Of a stretch of DNA of 64,000 nt, positions 41,890 to 51,464 are shown in pieces; position 1 is the stretch's first letter; every line of letters begins with the position of its first letter. The stretch lies in contig KB899087.1 of assembly GCA_000378025.1 (NCBI GenBank), positions 2,480,001 through 2,544,000 of the forward strand, read 5' to 3'. The translations under genes and the position numbers were made by a program. The notes below the pieces were generated by a model. It saw only the letters and a list, made by a program, of their open reading frames with translations, was not told where the DNA came from and did not search any database. Source of the DNA: Xanthobacteraceae bacterium 501b. GTDB lineage: Bacteria; Pseudomonadota; Alphaproteobacteria; Rhizobiales; Xanthobacteraceae.

Positions 41890-42431
41890 CCGGTCTCCCC
41901 TGTTTCGTCCGCCGCCTTCCAGGCGCGGGTCCGTGCGCGAGCCGGGCCGTGGGCGGCCGCGCTCAACCCATAGTGGCGCGCCAGCCGGTCAAGCCCCAGC
42001 GCTAGCACCACCTTGGCGGTGCGGGGCGGCCAGAGGCGATCCTGCTCCACCTGTTCCAGCCCTTTGAGGAAGCAGCACACATCCATCAGCAGGCCGGAGA
42101 ATTCCGGCCCCGTCGCCTCCAGCGCCCGCACCACACGCTGGCGGGCGGCGAGCATGGCCTCGGAGGCGTTAAGGCCAGCCGTACCACCGGCGCGGTCCGC
42201 CCGCGTCACCGCGTCCCAATTGGCGGTCAGGCGCGGGGCCATGCCGGCGCGGGTGAAATCGGCCCGCAGCCGCTCGCCGGCAATGAGCTGAACCGGCGCG
42301 ATGAAGCTTCGGCCATCGCGCCCGCGCCGCCGCGCCAGCCAGCCGAGCGGGCTTTCCTCCAGATCGATGGCGACGGCACGGCGCACGCCGTCGATCTCCA
42401 CCTCGACATGGTCGATGCGGCGCTCAGCCAT
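41886..42431 (-). CDS. DUF6456 domain protein
   Basis: 181 residues from ATG 42431 with GGGAGGCC upstream. The C-terminal region (about 75-165; DRAGGTAGLNASEAMLAARQRVVRALEATGPEFSGLLMDVCCFLKGLEQVEQ) is the DUF6456 core, resembling a DNA-binding helical domain. It overlaps the end of the DnaA-C-like gene by 8 bases. In many relatives both domains are one protein. A regulatory role is likely. Confidence 0.85.
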   Translation of the reverse strand: MAERRIDHVEVEIDGVRRAVAIDLEESPLGWLARRRGRDGRSFIAPVQLIAGERLRADFTRAGMAPRLTANWDAVTRADRAGGTAGLNASEAMLAARQRVVRALEATGPEFSGLLMDVCCFLKGLEQVEQDRLWPPRTAKVVLALGLDRLARHYGLSAAAHGPARARTRAWKAADETGETG

Positions 42432-42801
42432 GCAGGCCTCCCGCGCTGGTTTTCGCCGCGCCGGCCGGCGGCGACAGGCGGCGCGCATCGTCCTCCAGCG
42501 CCGCCACCCAGCGGTCCCAGCCGGCACTCTCGCGCCGCTCCTCAATCCGGCGGCAGGCATGGGCGACGGTGGAGCGGTGGCGACCGAAGCCGGCGGCCAC
42601 CCGGCTCATCGGCAGGCCGAGCCCGACATGGGCGAGATACATCGCCAGCGCGCGGGCGGAGGCGCAGCGTCGGTCGAGCCGCCTTGGATGCAGCACAAGC
42701 GGCAAGGGAATCGCGGTGGCGTCAGCGGCCAGCCGGGCGGCGACCAGGCACGGCTCGGCCGCCGACCGCGCCGGGGGGAACGGGGCGTGGGGTTCAGGCA
42801 T
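42424..42801 (-). CDS. DnaA C-terminal-like helix-turn-helix protein
   Basis: 125 residues from ATG 42801 with GGAGAT upstream. The core (about 45-90; RCASARALAMYLAHVGLGLPMSRVAAGFGRHRSTVAHACRRIEE) resembles DnaA domain IV, including the RHRSTVAHACRRIE recognition stretch. It lacks the AAA+ region, so it is a DNA-binding protein, not an initiator. Coupled to the DUF6456 gene. Confidence 0.85.
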   Translation of the reverse strand: MPEPHAPFPPARSAAEPCLVAARLAADATAIPLPLVLHPRRLDRRCASARALAMYLAHVGLGLPMSRVAAGFGRHRSTVAHACRRIEERRESAGWDRWVAALEDDARRLSPPAGAAKTSAGGLHG

Positions 42802-42993
42802 GGGACATCTCCGATAGAGGAATTTAAGCCTATTATCGGAATCGCCACCTGACAAGAACAAAAACGGAACGTTCCGGTATCAAGCGGCTATGAATCTGGG
42901 TGCGGCCCATTCCCTGCGCAGCCGCAGTTCTAGGAATTTTATCCGCGTTCGCCGCACAAAGCCGATACTGGCCTCGGTCAAGCGAGGTTCGCC

Positions 42994-43272
42994 ATGAGAT
43001 TCCCGACACCTGCAAGCCCCCGCCCCGGCCGCATCCGCGCGGCCCGCAGCGAGGAACGCGACGACATCATCGCCGGCCGCGCGGCGGCACTGCGGCCCTT
43101 TCTCGGCCGCCAGCCGGAAAGCCACGGCGCGACGTTGCGGCGCCTGCTGCGGGCCGAGCGGCGGGCTGCCGGCTCCGGTTTGGGTTATGACGCGGCCCGC
43201 CATGCCGCGCTGCGCCGACTTCTGGCCGAGGCGGAAGCGGCGCCCTTGCCGGGCAAAGCCTCGGCACAATGA
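42994..43272 (+). CDS. Small basic hypothetical protein
   Basis: 92 residues rich in Arg and Ala; the middle reads GRAAALRPFLGRQPESHGATLRRLLRAERRAAG. No signal peptide or membrane segment. Followed directly by a bidirectional terminator shared with mucR. Unrecognised. Confidence 0.6.
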   Translation: MRFPTPASPRPGRIRAARSEERDDIIAGRAAALRPFLGRQPESHGATLRRLLRAERRAAGSGLGYDAARHAALRRLLAEAEAAPLPGKASAQ

Positions 43273-43303
43273 AAAAGGCCGCCACCCGGGGTGACGGCCT
43301 TTC
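43272..43303. terminator. Bidirectional intrinsic terminator
   Basis: AAAAAGGCCGCCACCCGGGGTGACGGCCTTTCC: stem GGCCG/CGGCC extended by CACC/GGTG, flanked by A and T runs. It serves the small plus-strand gene and mucR. Confidence 0.85.
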
Positions 43304-43339
43304 CAATCGGTTCAGGAGCGGCGCTACCGGCGCCGCTGT

Positions 43340-43765
43340 TCAGCCCGCAGCCGGGGTGCGGCGGCGCTGCTGGCCCAGGCCCATCTCCTTCGCCAGCGCC
43401 GAGCGCGCGGCGGCATAGTTGGGCGCCACCATCGGGTAGTCCGCCGGCAGGCCCCACTTCTCGCGATACGCCTCGGGGGTGAGGTTGTACTGCGTGCGCA
43501 GGTGCCGCTTCAGCGACTTGAACCTCTTGCCGTCTTCGAGACACACGATGTAGTCGGGCATCACCGACTTCTTCGGCGGAACGGCCGGCTTCAGCGGCTC
43601 CACCACCACCTCGACCTCGCCCTTGTCGACCCGCTGCAATGCGCCGTGCACATCCGCAAGGAGGGTGACTAGTTCATTGGACGAGACCGCATTATTGCTC
43701 ACATACGCCGAGACGATATCGGCGGCGAGTTCGATATAGCTGTCGGCGTCGTTGATATCGCTCAT
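43340..43765 (-). CDS. mucR: MucR/Ros-family transcriptional regulator
   Basis: 141 residues. MucR core [57 protein letters not shown]. The zinc finger has one Cys (VCLEDG) where Ros has CxxC, as in MucR homologues that fold without the usual ligand pair. Global regulator of exopolysaccharide, motility and cell-cycle genes in Rhizobiales, binding AT-rich DNA. Autoregulation is common, and a palindrome lies upstream (43843-43865). Confidence 0.95.
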   Translation of the reverse strand: MSDINDADSYIELAADIVSAYVSNNAVSSNELVTLLADVHGALQRVDKGEVEVVVEPLKPAVPPKKSVMPDYIVCLEDGKRFKSLKRHLRTQYNLTPEAYREKWGLPADYPMVAPNYAAARSALAKEMGLGQQRRRTPAAG

Positions 43766-44131
43766 GGCCCATTCTTCAATTCATTTTGCAAAAGTCGCGT
43801 GCAACGCCGAAGCGCGCCCTGCGTGCCGCCCTTGTACGTCCAAATACGTCACTTCCAAACGTATTCGCCCCGCCGACGGCCGCAAATCCACAGATAGACT
43901 TGAACAGGAGAGATAACAAGATTTTTCGAGTGCCATTGGTCGCAATGATGTGTGCAACGCGCTGCCGCCGTGAAACTGTCGCCCAGCCGCCGCAAGCTCA
44001 ATTTTATCGAAAGCCTGTGGCGGCGCGACCACGCGCCAGCGATCCGCCGGGCAAAACTTCCTGAAAGACGACAACACTTGCCGCTGCCCTCAGGGGTCAC
44101 TATCTCAGCGGAAAAGCTGAAGGATTTTCCC
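43766..44131. other. 366-bp gap between mucR and msrB with a perfect palindrome
   Basis: AATACGT-N9-ACGTATT (43843-43865) is a perfect 7-bp inverted repeat 78 bp upstream of mucR. A third TACGT lies 10 bp before it, so TACGT elements sit on one helix face. This is a candidate operator in the mucR promoter. AGGAGAG near 43910 has no gene behind it. No other feature recognised. Confidence 0.5.
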
Positions 44132-44569
44132 ATGGACCAGATCTCCCGCCGCCCCCGCGTGGTGAAGTCGGACGCTGAGTGGCGCGCCCAGCTCACCCCC
44201 GAGCAGTACCACGTGACCCGTGGCCACGGCACCGAGTGCGCCTTCAGTGGCCCGCACCTCTCCCAGAAGGAGCCCGGCATCTACCGCTGCGTGTGCTGCG
44301 AGACGCCGCTGTTCCGCTCCAACGCCAAGTTCGAATCGGGCACGGGCTGGCCGAGCTTCTTCCAGCCGGTGGATGCCGAGGCGGTCAGCGAGTATCACGA
44401 CCATTCCTATGGCATGCACCGGGTCGAGGTGCGGTGCGCCAGTTGCGACGCCCATCTCGGCCATGTGTTCCCCGATGGCCCGCCGCCCACGCGCCAGCGC
44501 TTCTGCATCAACGGCGTCGCCCTCGCCTTCCAGGCGGATGCGCCCCAGGGCGAGGAAAAGTCCGCGTGA
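44132..44569 (+). CDS. msrB: Peptide methionine (R)-S-oxide reductase
   Basis: 145 residues from ATG 44132 with AAGGA upstream. Zinc ligands CVCC (C53, C56) and CASC (C102, C105), catalytic Cys125 in RFCINGVAL, and [14 protein letters not shown]. Repairs oxidised methionine using thioredoxin. Its stop overlaps the next gene start as GTGA, so it is coupled to oligopeptidase B. Confidence 0.96.
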   Translation: MDQISRRPRVVKSDAEWRAQLTPEQYHVTRGHGTECAFSGPHLSQKEPGIYRCVCCETPLFRSNAKFESGTGWPSFFQPVDAEAVSEYHDHSYGMHRVEVRCASCDAHLGHVFPDGPPPTRQRFCINGVALAFQADAPQGEEKSA

Positions 44570-46659
44570 CGACCACCGCCGCCGTCCCCGCCCATCCGCC
44601 ACTGGTTCGCAGCTTTCACGGCCAGACTCTGGTGGACCCGTATGCCTGGCTGCGTGCCGACAATTGGCGCGAGGTGATGCGCGATCCCGCCCTGCTGGCG
44701 CCCGATATCCGCGCCTGGCTGGAGGCCGAGAACGCCGGCGCCGAGGCATGGCTGGCCCCGTACGCCGCCTTGCGCACCCAGCTGGTCAAGGAGATGCGCG
44801 GGCGCATCAAGGAGGATGATTCGTCCGTGCCCTCCACGGATGGGCCCTTCGCCTACTTCACCCGCTTCCGCGAGGGCGGGCAGCACCCGCTGATCTGCCG
44901 CCGGCCGGCCGGTGCCATTGCCGGCGAAACCGTGCTGCTCGACGGCGACGCGCTGGCGGACGGCAAAGCCTATTTCCAGTTCGGCGACGCCCAGCAATCC
45001 CCCGACCATCGCCTCTTCGCCTGGACGACGGATGAGGCCGGCTCGGAATATTACACGCTGCGCATCCGTGACATCGAGGCCGGCACCGATCTTCCCGATC
45101 TGGTCACGGAAACCACCGGCGACGTGCTGTGGAGCGCCGACGGCTCTTACCTGTTCTATATCCGTCGCGACGCCGAGCACCGCCCGAGCTTCGTCTACCG
45201 CCACCGGCTGGGCGCCGACCCGGCGCAGGACGTGCTGGTCTATGAGGAGCCGGACAAGGGCTTCTTCGTCTCGCTCGGCCGCACCCAGTCACGCCGCTTC
45301 GGCCTCATCTCCTGCGGCGACCACGACACCAGCGAGGTCAGGCTCCTCGACCTTGAATCCCCGCTCGACGCCCCGGTCCGGGTGGCGCCGCGCGAGCCGG
45401 GCCTGCGCTACGGCGTCGAGCATCATCCCGCGCTCGACGGCGTCGAGAGCCTGGTCATCGAGACCAATGCCGACGGGGCCGAGGACTTCAAGATCGTCAC
45501 GGCGCCGCTGGCGACGCCCGGGCGCGCCCATTGGCACGATCTGGTGCCGCACAAGCCCGGCCGCCTGCTCCTGTCGGCAACCGTGCTGCGGGGCCATCTG
45601 GTGCGGCTGGAGCGCGAGGACGGGCTGCCGCGCCTTGTGGTGCGGACGCTGGCTGATGGCACCGAGCATGCCGTCGCCTTCGCCGAGGAGGCCTATTCGC
45701 TTGGCTTCGATCCCGGCCATGGCTTCGACAAGACCGAGATCCGCTTCACCTATTCCTCCATGACCACCCCTGCCGAGGTGTGGGACTATGACGTCGCGAG
45801 CCGCGCCCGGACGCTGCGCAAGCGCCAGGAGGTGCCCTCCGGCCACGACCCGAAGCGCTATGTCACCCGTCGCCTGATGGCCCCGGCAGCGGATGGCGAG
45901 CTTGTGCCGGTGTCGCTGCTCTTTGCCGCCGACACCCCGCTCGATGGCAGCGCGCCCTGCCTGCTCTATGGCTATGGCGCCTATGGCATGTCCATGCCGT
46001 CAGGCTTTTCCACTGCGCGGCTGTCGCTGGTGGATCGCGGCTTCGTTTTCGCCATCGCCCATATTCGCGGCGGCACGGAAAAGGGCTGGCGCTGGTACCG
46101 TGAGGGCAAGCTCGCCCGCAAGACCAACACGTTCAGCGACTTCATCGCCGCCGGCGAGCATCTTATCGCCGAGAAGATCGTCGCGCCCGACCGCATCGTC
46201 GCCCATGGCGGCTCGGCCGGCGGCATGCTGATGGGCGCGGTGGCCAATATGCGCCCGGACCTGTTCGCCGGCATCGTCGCGGAAGTGCCCTTTGTCGACG
46301 TGCTCGACACCATGCTCGACGACACGCTGCCCCTCACTCCGCCGGAATGGCCGGAATGGGGCAACCCGATCATGGATGCCGAGGCCTTCGCCAGCATCCA
46401 GGCCTATTCGCCCTATGACAATGTGACGGCGCAGGACTATCCCGCCCTCTTCGCATTGGCCGGCCTCACCGATCCGCGCGTCACCTATTGGGAGCCGGCG
46501 AAATGGGTGGCGAAGCTGCGCGCGCTGAAGACCGATACCAGCCCGCTGCTGCTGCGCACCAATATGGAGGCGGGCCATGGCGGCGCCTCGGGCCGGTTCG
46601 ACCGGCTGGAGGAAACCGCGATGATCTATGCCTTCGCCCTCGCCATGGCGGGGCGCTGA
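44566..46659 (+). CDS. ptrB: Oligopeptidase B / prolyl oligopeptidase family (S9A)
   Basis: 697 residues from GTG 44566. The beta-propeller N-terminal domain starts [20 protein letters not shown]. The catalytic alpha/beta hydrolase domain has Ser550 in GGSAGG, Asp636 in LTDPRV and His671 in [22 protein letters not shown] is characteristic of S9A. Cuts short peptides after basic residues in the cytoplasm. Coupled to msrB, suggesting joint handling of damaged proteins. Confidence 0.93.
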   Translation: MTTTAAVPAHPPLVRSFHGQTLVDPYAWLRADNWREVMRDPALLAPDIRAWLEAENAGAEAWLAPYAALRTQLVKEMRGRIKEDDSSVPSTDGPFAYFTRFREGGQHPLICRRPAGAIAGETVLLDGDALADGKAYFQFGDAQQSPDHRLFAWTTDEAGSEYYTLRIRDIEAGTDLPDLVTETTGDVLWSADGSYLFYIRRDAEHRPSFVYRHRLGADPAQDVLVYEEPDKGFFVSLGRTQSRRFGLISCGDHDTSEVRLLDLESPLDAPVRVAPREPGLRYGVEHHPALDGVESLVIETNADGAEDFKIVTAPLATPGRAHWHDLVPHKPGRLLLSATVLRGHLVRLEREDGLPRLVVRTLADGTEHAVAFAEEAYSLGFDPGHGFDKTEIRFTYSSMTTPAEVWDYDVASRARTLRKRQEVPSGHDPKRYVTRRLMAPAADGELVPVSLLFAADTPLDGSAPCLLYGYGAYGMSMPSGFSTARLSLVDRGFVFAIAHIRGGTEKGWRWYREGKLARKTNTFSDFIAAGEHLIAEKIVAPDRIVAHGGSAGGMLMGAVANMRPDLFAGIVAEVPFVDVLDTMLDDTLPLTPPEWPEWGNPIMDAEAFASIQAYSPYDNVTAQDYPALFALAGLTDPRVTYWEPAKWVAKLRALKTDTSPLLLRTNMEAGHGGASGRFDRLEETAMIYAFALAMAGR

Positions 46660-46688
46660 CGCGCTTCGGCCCAGACATCCACAACACG

Positions 46689-46713
46689 AAAAAGGGCGCC
46701 CTAGGGCGCCCTT
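46689..46713. terminator. Bidirectional palindromic terminator
   Basis: AAAAAGGGCGCCCTAGGGCGCCCTTT: a self-complementary palindrome, with A run and T run on its flanks, between ptrB and the convergent membrane protein gene. Confidence 0.85.
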
Positions 46714-46738
46714 TGCATATCTGACGGCCGCCAGAACC

Positions 46739-47857
46739 TCACTCGCGGACGGCGGCGCCGGCGACATGGTCGCGCAGTTCCTGCAGCGAGGCGAAGCGCA
46801 GGACCCCGTCCGGCAGGTCCGCCTCGATCGAACCATCGGAGTAGAGCGTGTAGCTCATGCCGCCAATGGTGCCGGACTTGAGCACGGTGACGGAAGGCGT
46901 CTCTGGCGCCGGCTCGGGCTCGTCGACCAGCAGGTCCGCCTCGCGCAGGAAGGCGGGCGGCGCCTCATCCAGCTCGGGCAGCACGGCCTCGTGCGCATGC
47001 GGCACCTCGGGCTCCTCGACGGCGGGGGAGACAGACGGCACGGGAGCGGGCCGCTCCACCGGCAGGCCCGCGCCTGCCGCCGGACGCAGGAAGCCGGGCG
47101 GCTCGCGGCGCTGAGGTTCGGTGCGCGTGGGCTCGAAACGCGGCAGCTCGGGGCGCTCAGCGTCGGGGCGCACAGGCTCGTGGCGGAGAGGCTCTTGGCG
47201 GAGAGGCTCCTGGCGGTGAGGCTCGGGCCGAACCGTTTCCGCGCGGAGCGGCTCTGAACGCAGGGGCTCGGTGCGCAAAGGCTCGGTACGCACAGGGTCG
47301 ACGCGCACCGGCTCCGCCCGTGTGCTTTCCCGGCGCGCCGCCTCGGCAAGGGGGGAACGGAAGGGCGGCAGGGGCTCGTATTCAGGCTCGACGTCAGGCT
47401 CGGGCGCGAACTCCCGCTCCGGCTCAAACGCCGCTTCGCCTGCGCTCGGAGGCTCGGCGGCACGCTTGCGGCCGAACCAGGCCGGCGGCGCGCGCTCCTC
47501 CTCGACAAGGGGCAGTTCCTGCGGCGCGCGTGCCGGGGGGGCGTCTTCGAAGGCCGAGGCCATCGGGGCGAGGGCCGCGCCCGCAACGGTGTCCGCTGCC
47601 GCCTCGATCCGCCCGGCATGGTGCTCGTCCTCGAAAGGCTCGACATGCACCGCCCCGTCCAGCTTCTCGGCGATGTCGCCCAAGACCCGCAGAATGGAGC
47701 CGAGGGCGACCATCAGAAGACCGCCGACAAAAGCGGTACTGCCGACCATCATCAGGCCCGCGCCGGAAGTCGTCTCCGCGGAACCGAACCCAATTACGCC
47801 GAAGACGATGCCGAGCGCGGCCAGAGCCGCGCCGATTCCGATGACTACTGCACCCAT
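46739..47857 (-). CDS. Membrane protein with EPLR pentapeptide repeats
   Basis: 372 residues, GGAG upstream of ATG 47857. Two membrane segments (about 2-24 and 34-57), an acidic spacer, then residues 179-252 made of about fifteen degenerate xEPLR-type pentapeptides (TEPLR, SEPLR, QEPLR, HEPVR), and a C-terminal domain (about 327-370: SGTIGGMSYTLYSDGSIEADLPDG). The repeat is encoded by 15-bp units at 47102-47323. The N- and C-termini look conserved; the middle probably varies in length. Function unknown. Confidence 0.8.
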   Translation of the reverse strand: MGAVVIGIGAALAALGIVFGVIGFGSAETTSGAGLMMVGSTAFVGGLLMVALGSILRVLGDIAEKLDGAVHVEPFEDEHHAGRIEAAADTVAGAALAPMASAFEDAPPARAPQELPLVEEERAPPAWFGRKRAAEPPSAGEAAFEPEREFAPEPDVEPEYEPLPPFRSPLAEAARRESTRAEPVRVDPVRTEPLRTEPLRSEPLRAETVRPEPHRQEPLRQEPLRHEPVRPDAERPELPRFEPTRTEPQRREPPGFLRPAAGAGLPVERPAPVPSVSPAVEEPEVPHAHEAVLPELDEAPPAFLREADLLVDEPEPAPETPSVTVLKSGTIGGMSYTLYSDGSIEADLPDGVLRFASLQELRDHVAGAAVRE

Positions 47858-48128
47858 GAAGAAACTCCGCCGGACCGATTCGCCGTCGGTCCTTCTTGTA
47901 CGAGACCTTACGTCCAGTACAGCTTTAGCGAAAGCGGGCAGGTCGATTGTCGCATCACCCCGCCCCCCGTCCGGCGGTGGGGAAGAATTCGGCCGCGCGC
48001 GACGCTTTTGGTTGTCGCCCGCGCCGTCGCGCCCTATCTAATCGGTGCCGATCTTTCATGGTGCCCGCGCACCCGCGAGGGGCGCCAACGCGGCGCGGCC
48101 GGATTTCATTTCTGCGGAGACAGATTCC

Positions 48129-48725
48129 ATGTCCTTCACGCTTCCCGAGCTTCCCTACTCCCACGACGCCCTCGCCCCCTTCATGTCGCGCGAGACGCTC
48201 GAATATCACCACGACAAGCACCACCTCGCCTATGTGAACAACGGCAACAATCTGCTGAAGGGCACGGAGTGGGAAGGCCAGTCGCTGGAAGAGATCGTCA
48301 AGGGCTCCTTCGGCAAGAATGCCGGCCTGTTCAACAATGCCGGCCAGCACTTCAACCACCTCCACTTCTGGAACTGGATGAAGCCGAATGGCGGCGGTGC
48401 CATTCCCGGCGAGCTTGAGAAGAAGATCATCGAGGACCTCGGCTCGGTCGAGAAGATGAAGGAAGACTTCATCCAGGCCGGCGTGACCCAGTTCGGCTCG
48501 GGCTGGAACTGGCTGGCGGTCAAGGACGGCAAGATCGTCGTCATGAAGACCGCCAATGGCGAGAGCCCGCTGGTGCACGGCGCCACCCCGATCCTCGGCT
48601 GCGACGTGTGGGAACACTCCTACTACATCGACTACCGCAACCGCCGCCCCGACTACCTCAAGGCGTTCGTCGAGAACCTGGTGAACTGGGACTACGTCGC
48701 CGAGCTGTATTCCAAGGCCGTCTGA
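48129..48725 (+). CDS. sodB: Fe-type superoxide dismutase, cytoplasmic
   Basis: 198 residues from ATG 48129 with GCGGAGA upstream. Metal ligands His in TLEYHHDKHHLAYV and GQHFNHLHFW, plus Asp/His in DVWEHSYYIDY. NAGQHFNH with its Gln placement favours the Fe enzyme, though cambialistic use cannot be excluded. Cytoplasmic; complements periplasmic SodC. Confidence 0.95.
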   Translation: MSFTLPELPYSHDALAPFMSRETLEYHHDKHHLAYVNNGNNLLKGTEWEGQSLEEIVKGSFGKNAGLFNNAGQHFNHLHFWNWMKPNGGGAIPGELEKKIIEDLGSVEKMKEDFIQAGVTQFGSGWNWLAVKDGKIVVMKTANGESPLVHGATPILGCDVWEHSYYIDYRNRRPDYLKAFVENLVNWDYVAELYSKAV

Positions 48726-48745
48726 GCGGTCTTCGCGCGAAAATC

Positions 48746-48777
48746 GGGCGCCGTCGCGGGTCGACGGCGCCCTTTTT
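48746..48777 (+). terminator. Intrinsic terminator of sodB
   Basis: GGGCGCCGTCG-CGGGT-CGACGGCGCCC followed by TTTTT: 11-bp perfect stem 20 bp after the stop codon. Confidence 0.93.
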
Positions 48778-48793
48778 CATGCGCATCGCGCCT

Positions 48794-49168
48794 CTATTGG
48801 CCGAACGGCACCTCGGTGCGCGGGCCTGCCGGGCGCGCCTTGGGCGGCCAGCCCTGGACGCAATAGTCGTTCCAGAAATTGAGCTGCCAGGCCGAGCGCC
48901 ACTGATACAGCCAGTTGTCGCATTCGGCCTTGCTGCGGAAGCAGCCATCGGCGGTGCGCCCTTCGATGAAGTCGACATTCCACGGCGACTGGCGACGACC
49001 CGTGAAATGGCCGTACCAGAGCTGCCCGGGCGGGATCGAGGCCGCCATCTTGCGGCAGTCGCCGCCGGGAAAGGTCCCGGTGAATTCATAGGCCTCGGCC
49101 GGGCCACCGGCCGCCCCCAGCATGAAACCGGCGAAGATCGCCGCCGACGCAATCGCTTTCCCGCGCAT
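48794..49168 (-). CDS. Small exported cysteine-containing protein
   Basis: 124 residues from ATG 49168, with GGAGGGA upstream. Signal peptide about 1-26 (AIFAGFMLGAAGGPAEA), then YEFTGTFPGGDCRKMAASIPPGQLWYGHFTG and four Cys in total (GDC, DGC, ECD, DYC) that may pair as disulphides. Many aromatic residues (FWNDYCVQGWPP). Periplasmic or secreted. Unrecognised. Confidence 0.78.
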   Translation of the reverse strand: MRGKAIASAAIFAGFMLGAAGGPAEAYEFTGTFPGGDCRKMAASIPPGQLWYGHFTGRRQSPWNVDFIEGRTADGCFRSKAECDNWLYQWRSAWQLNFWNDYCVQGWPPKARPAGPRTEVPFGQ

Positions 49169-49251
49169 GGCACTTCCCTCCACGGCCGGCGAAAGGTCGC
49201 GGCCGGCACCTTGTCAATCTATGCGCCTGGCGGGCGACGGAAAGGGGCGGC

Positions 49252-50241
49252 CTAAAGCCAGCGGATCATTCGCAGCCAGGCCACCAGCCCGACGCCGAGC
49301 CCGGCGGCGAGGATCGTCACGGCCCAGAAGCCGTTCGGGTCCTGCGAGCCGGGAATGCCCTCCACATTCATGCCCATCAACCCGGTAATCAGCGTCAGCG
49401 GAGCGAAGATCACCGTCACCGCCGCCAGCACCAGCATGGAGCGGTTCATCTGCTCGGCGCGCCGTTCCACCATCTGGTCGTAGATGACGGCGGCGCGGTC
49501 GCGTACCGAATCCAGTTCCTCGGCGAAGCGCGTCACCCGATCGGCCGCCTCGCGCAGCCGGTTGCGGTCGCGGGGCGAGAGCCATTCGGCGTCTTCCAGC
49601 GAAAAGTGGTTCAGCGCTTCGCGCTGCGGAGCGATATAGCGGCGCAGGATGATGGCGACGCGCCGCACCTCGGAGACCTTCGGGCTCAGATTGGACAGGG
49701 TGGCGCTCAGCACCTGCTCTTCCAGCTCGTCCGCCTGCTCCGCCAGCGCGGTGATCACCGTGTCCATGCGGTCGACCAGGCGCATGGAGAGATCGGCGAC
49801 GAACTCGCCCGGCGTGCGCGGCGCCCGCCCGCGCTGGATCGCGTCCTCGAAGTCCCCCACCGCCGACAGCGCCTTCCGGCGCACTGAAACGATGCGGTGC
49901 GGCTCCACCCAGAAGCGGATGGAGTGCATCTCGTCCGGCAGCGAGTAGGGCATCAAATTGATGCCGCGCAGATTGAGGAAGGCACCATTGTCGAACAGCG
50001 CGCAGCGCGGGCGCGTCTCCGCCGCCACCATCGATTCGAGGATCGAATGGTCGATGCCGCTGTGATCGGTCAGCCAGGAGCTGCGGTTATAGCGATGTTC
50101 GAGCTGCTGAAGGTTGATCCACTGGAAGCGTTCCCCGGCCGGCACGCCCTGCCCGATCTCCTCCCAGCCGATCCGCCGCGCCCCGCCATTGCCGTCGAAC
50201 GTCCAGGCGGAAACGAGACCTTCTTTATCGTGATCGGGCAA
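49252..50241 (-). CDS. zntB: CorA-family zinc/magnesium transporter (ZntB-like)
   Basis: 329 residues from TTG 50241, which has AGGAG at the right distance; a longer TTG start at 50322 is possible. Cytoplasmic domain followed by two C-terminal membrane segments with the GMN motif in LITGLMGMNVEGIPG, and a tail segment FWAVTILAAGLGVGLVAWL. GVNV-type spacing and length fit ZntB. Transports divalent cations across the inner membrane. Confidence 0.88.
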   Translation of the reverse strand: MPDHDKEGLVSAWTFDGNGGARRIGWEEIGQGVPAGERFQWINLQQLEHRYNRSSWLTDHSGIDHSILESMVAAETRPRCALFDNGAFLNLRGINLMPYSLPDEMHSIRFWVEPHRIVSVRRKALSAVGDFEDAIQRGRAPRTPGEFVADLSMRLVDRMDTVITALAEQADELEEQVLSATLSNLSPKVSEVRRVAIILRRYIAPQREALNHFSLEDAEWLSPRDRNRLREAADRVTRFAEELDSVRDRAAVIYDQMVERRAEQMNRSMLVLAAVTVIFAPLTLITGLMGMNVEGIPGSQDPNGFWAVTILAAGLGVGLVAWLRMIRWL

Positions 50242-50425
50242 AGCCTGGCTCCTGCGTTTCGCGAATGAATGGCAGATGAACGCCCCCGATGGAATGCGTT
50301 CAGTTTGATGAACCTTTTGCAACAGCGGGTTCAGATTGGGTTCGGTAGCAGGCGGCTAGGGTAGCGTTCATCAAAGGCCACACCGGCCCGCGAGCGACAA
50401 GCAGCGTCCATCCGAGGATTTCGCC

Positions 50426-50809
50426 ATGATCGGCTTCACCAAGACCAGCAAGCTCGTCGCGCTCGCTCTCGCGGGCGCTACCCTCCTCGCCGCCGTTCCC
50501 GCCGCCGCCGATGGTTGGCGTGGCCCGGGCTGGCGCGGCCATGGTGGCGGCGGCCCCGGCTGGGGGCGTCCCGGCTACGGCCCGGGCTGGCGTGGTCCCG
50601 GCTGGGGCGGCCCCGGCTATTATTACGGCCCGCGTCGCAACAATAACGGCGCCGCCGTCGCCGCCGGCATCATTGGCGGCCTCGCCGTCGGTGCCATCGC
50701 GGCCGGCGCCGCCAACAATTATTACCGTCCGAGCTGCTGGACAGAGACGCGCACGCTCTACAACAGCTGGGGCCAGCCCTATTACCGCGATGTCGAGGTC
50801 TGCCGCTGA
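50426..50809 (+). CDS. Glycine-rich exported protein
   Basis: 127 residues. Signal peptide about 1-28 (LVALALAGATLLAAVPAAA), a Gly/Trp/Arg/Tyr-rich stretch (GWRGPGWRGHGGGGPGWG), a hydrophobic GAAVAAGIIGGLAVGAIAAGAA segment and a C-terminal Cys-pair part (SCWTETRTLYNSWGQPYYRDVEVC). Common small envelope protein type in Rhizobiales; function unknown. Confidence 0.85.
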   Translation: MIGFTKTSKLVALALAGATLLAAVPAAADGWRGPGWRGHGGGGPGWGRPGYGPGWRGPGWGGPGYYYGPRRNNNGAAVAAGIIGGLAVGAIAAGAANNYYRPSCWTETRTLYNSWGQPYYRDVEVCR

Positions 50810-50912
50810 ACGGCACCCTCTCCTTCCCAAGGCGCGACGGACGAGCGGGCGGCGGAGCGATCCGTCGCCCTTCGCGTGTCGGGCCGGCCTCTCGCACATG
50901 CCCCCTTGCGCC

Positions 50913-51464
50913 TCAGTTCCCCGCCGGCTGCGGCTCCACCTTGACAATGCCGCTGCGGTCGAGCCCGGCGAGAGCCGTGGCCACCGCCACGCCGCCAACC
51001 TTCAGCTCGGGGGCGAGCTCGCTCAGCGGAATCAGCGCGAAGGCCCGCTCCATCATGCGCGGATGCGGGATTTCGAGATCCGGCTCGGCCACCACCTCGT
51101 CGCCATAGAGCAATATGTCGATGTCAATGGTGCGCGGCCCGAAGCGCACTTCGCGGCTGCGGTCGCGGCCAAAGGCGTGCTCGACGCCGAGCAGCATATG
51201 CAGCAGCTCCCGCGCCGAAAGCTCGGTCTCCACCGCCACCACCATGTTGAGATAGGGCCCCTGCGGCACCGGCCCCCAGGGCGGGGTCTCGTAGAGCGAG
51301 GAACGGGCGATGATCTTCAGCCCCGTGCGGGCGATCAGCCCTACCGCCTTCGCCATGGTGCCGGCGCGGTCGCCGAGATTGGAGCCGAGGCAGAGATAGG
51401 CCACGGCCTTCTCGACCTTGCGAGGCCGGCGAACGAAGAACTCGGGCGGCAGCTTAGGAGGCAT
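50913..51464 (-). CDS. folK: 2-amino-4-hydroxy-6-hydroxymethyldihydropteridine pyrophosphokinase
   Basis: 183 residues. HPPK motifs YLCLGSNLGDR, VPQGPYLNMVVAVET, and FGPRTIDIDILLYG (Mg-binding DxD). Transfers pyrophosphate to the pterin in folate synthesis. Overlaps the folP stop by 11 bases, so the folate operon is coupled. Confidence 0.96.
   Translation of the reverse strand: MPPKLPPEFFVRRPRKVEKAVAYLCLGSNLGDRAGTMAKAVGLIARTGLKIIARSSLYETPPWGPVPQGPYLNMVVAVETELSARELLHMLLGVEHAFGRDRSREVRFGPRTIDIDILLYGDEVVAEPDLEIPHPRMMERAFALIPLSELAPELKVGGVAVATALAGLDRSGIVKVEPQPAGN

Noticed and set aside
47102-47323. CRISPR-like array
   Set aside because: The periodic 15-bp units are in frame and encode EPLR pentapeptides; there are no unique spacers or cas genes.
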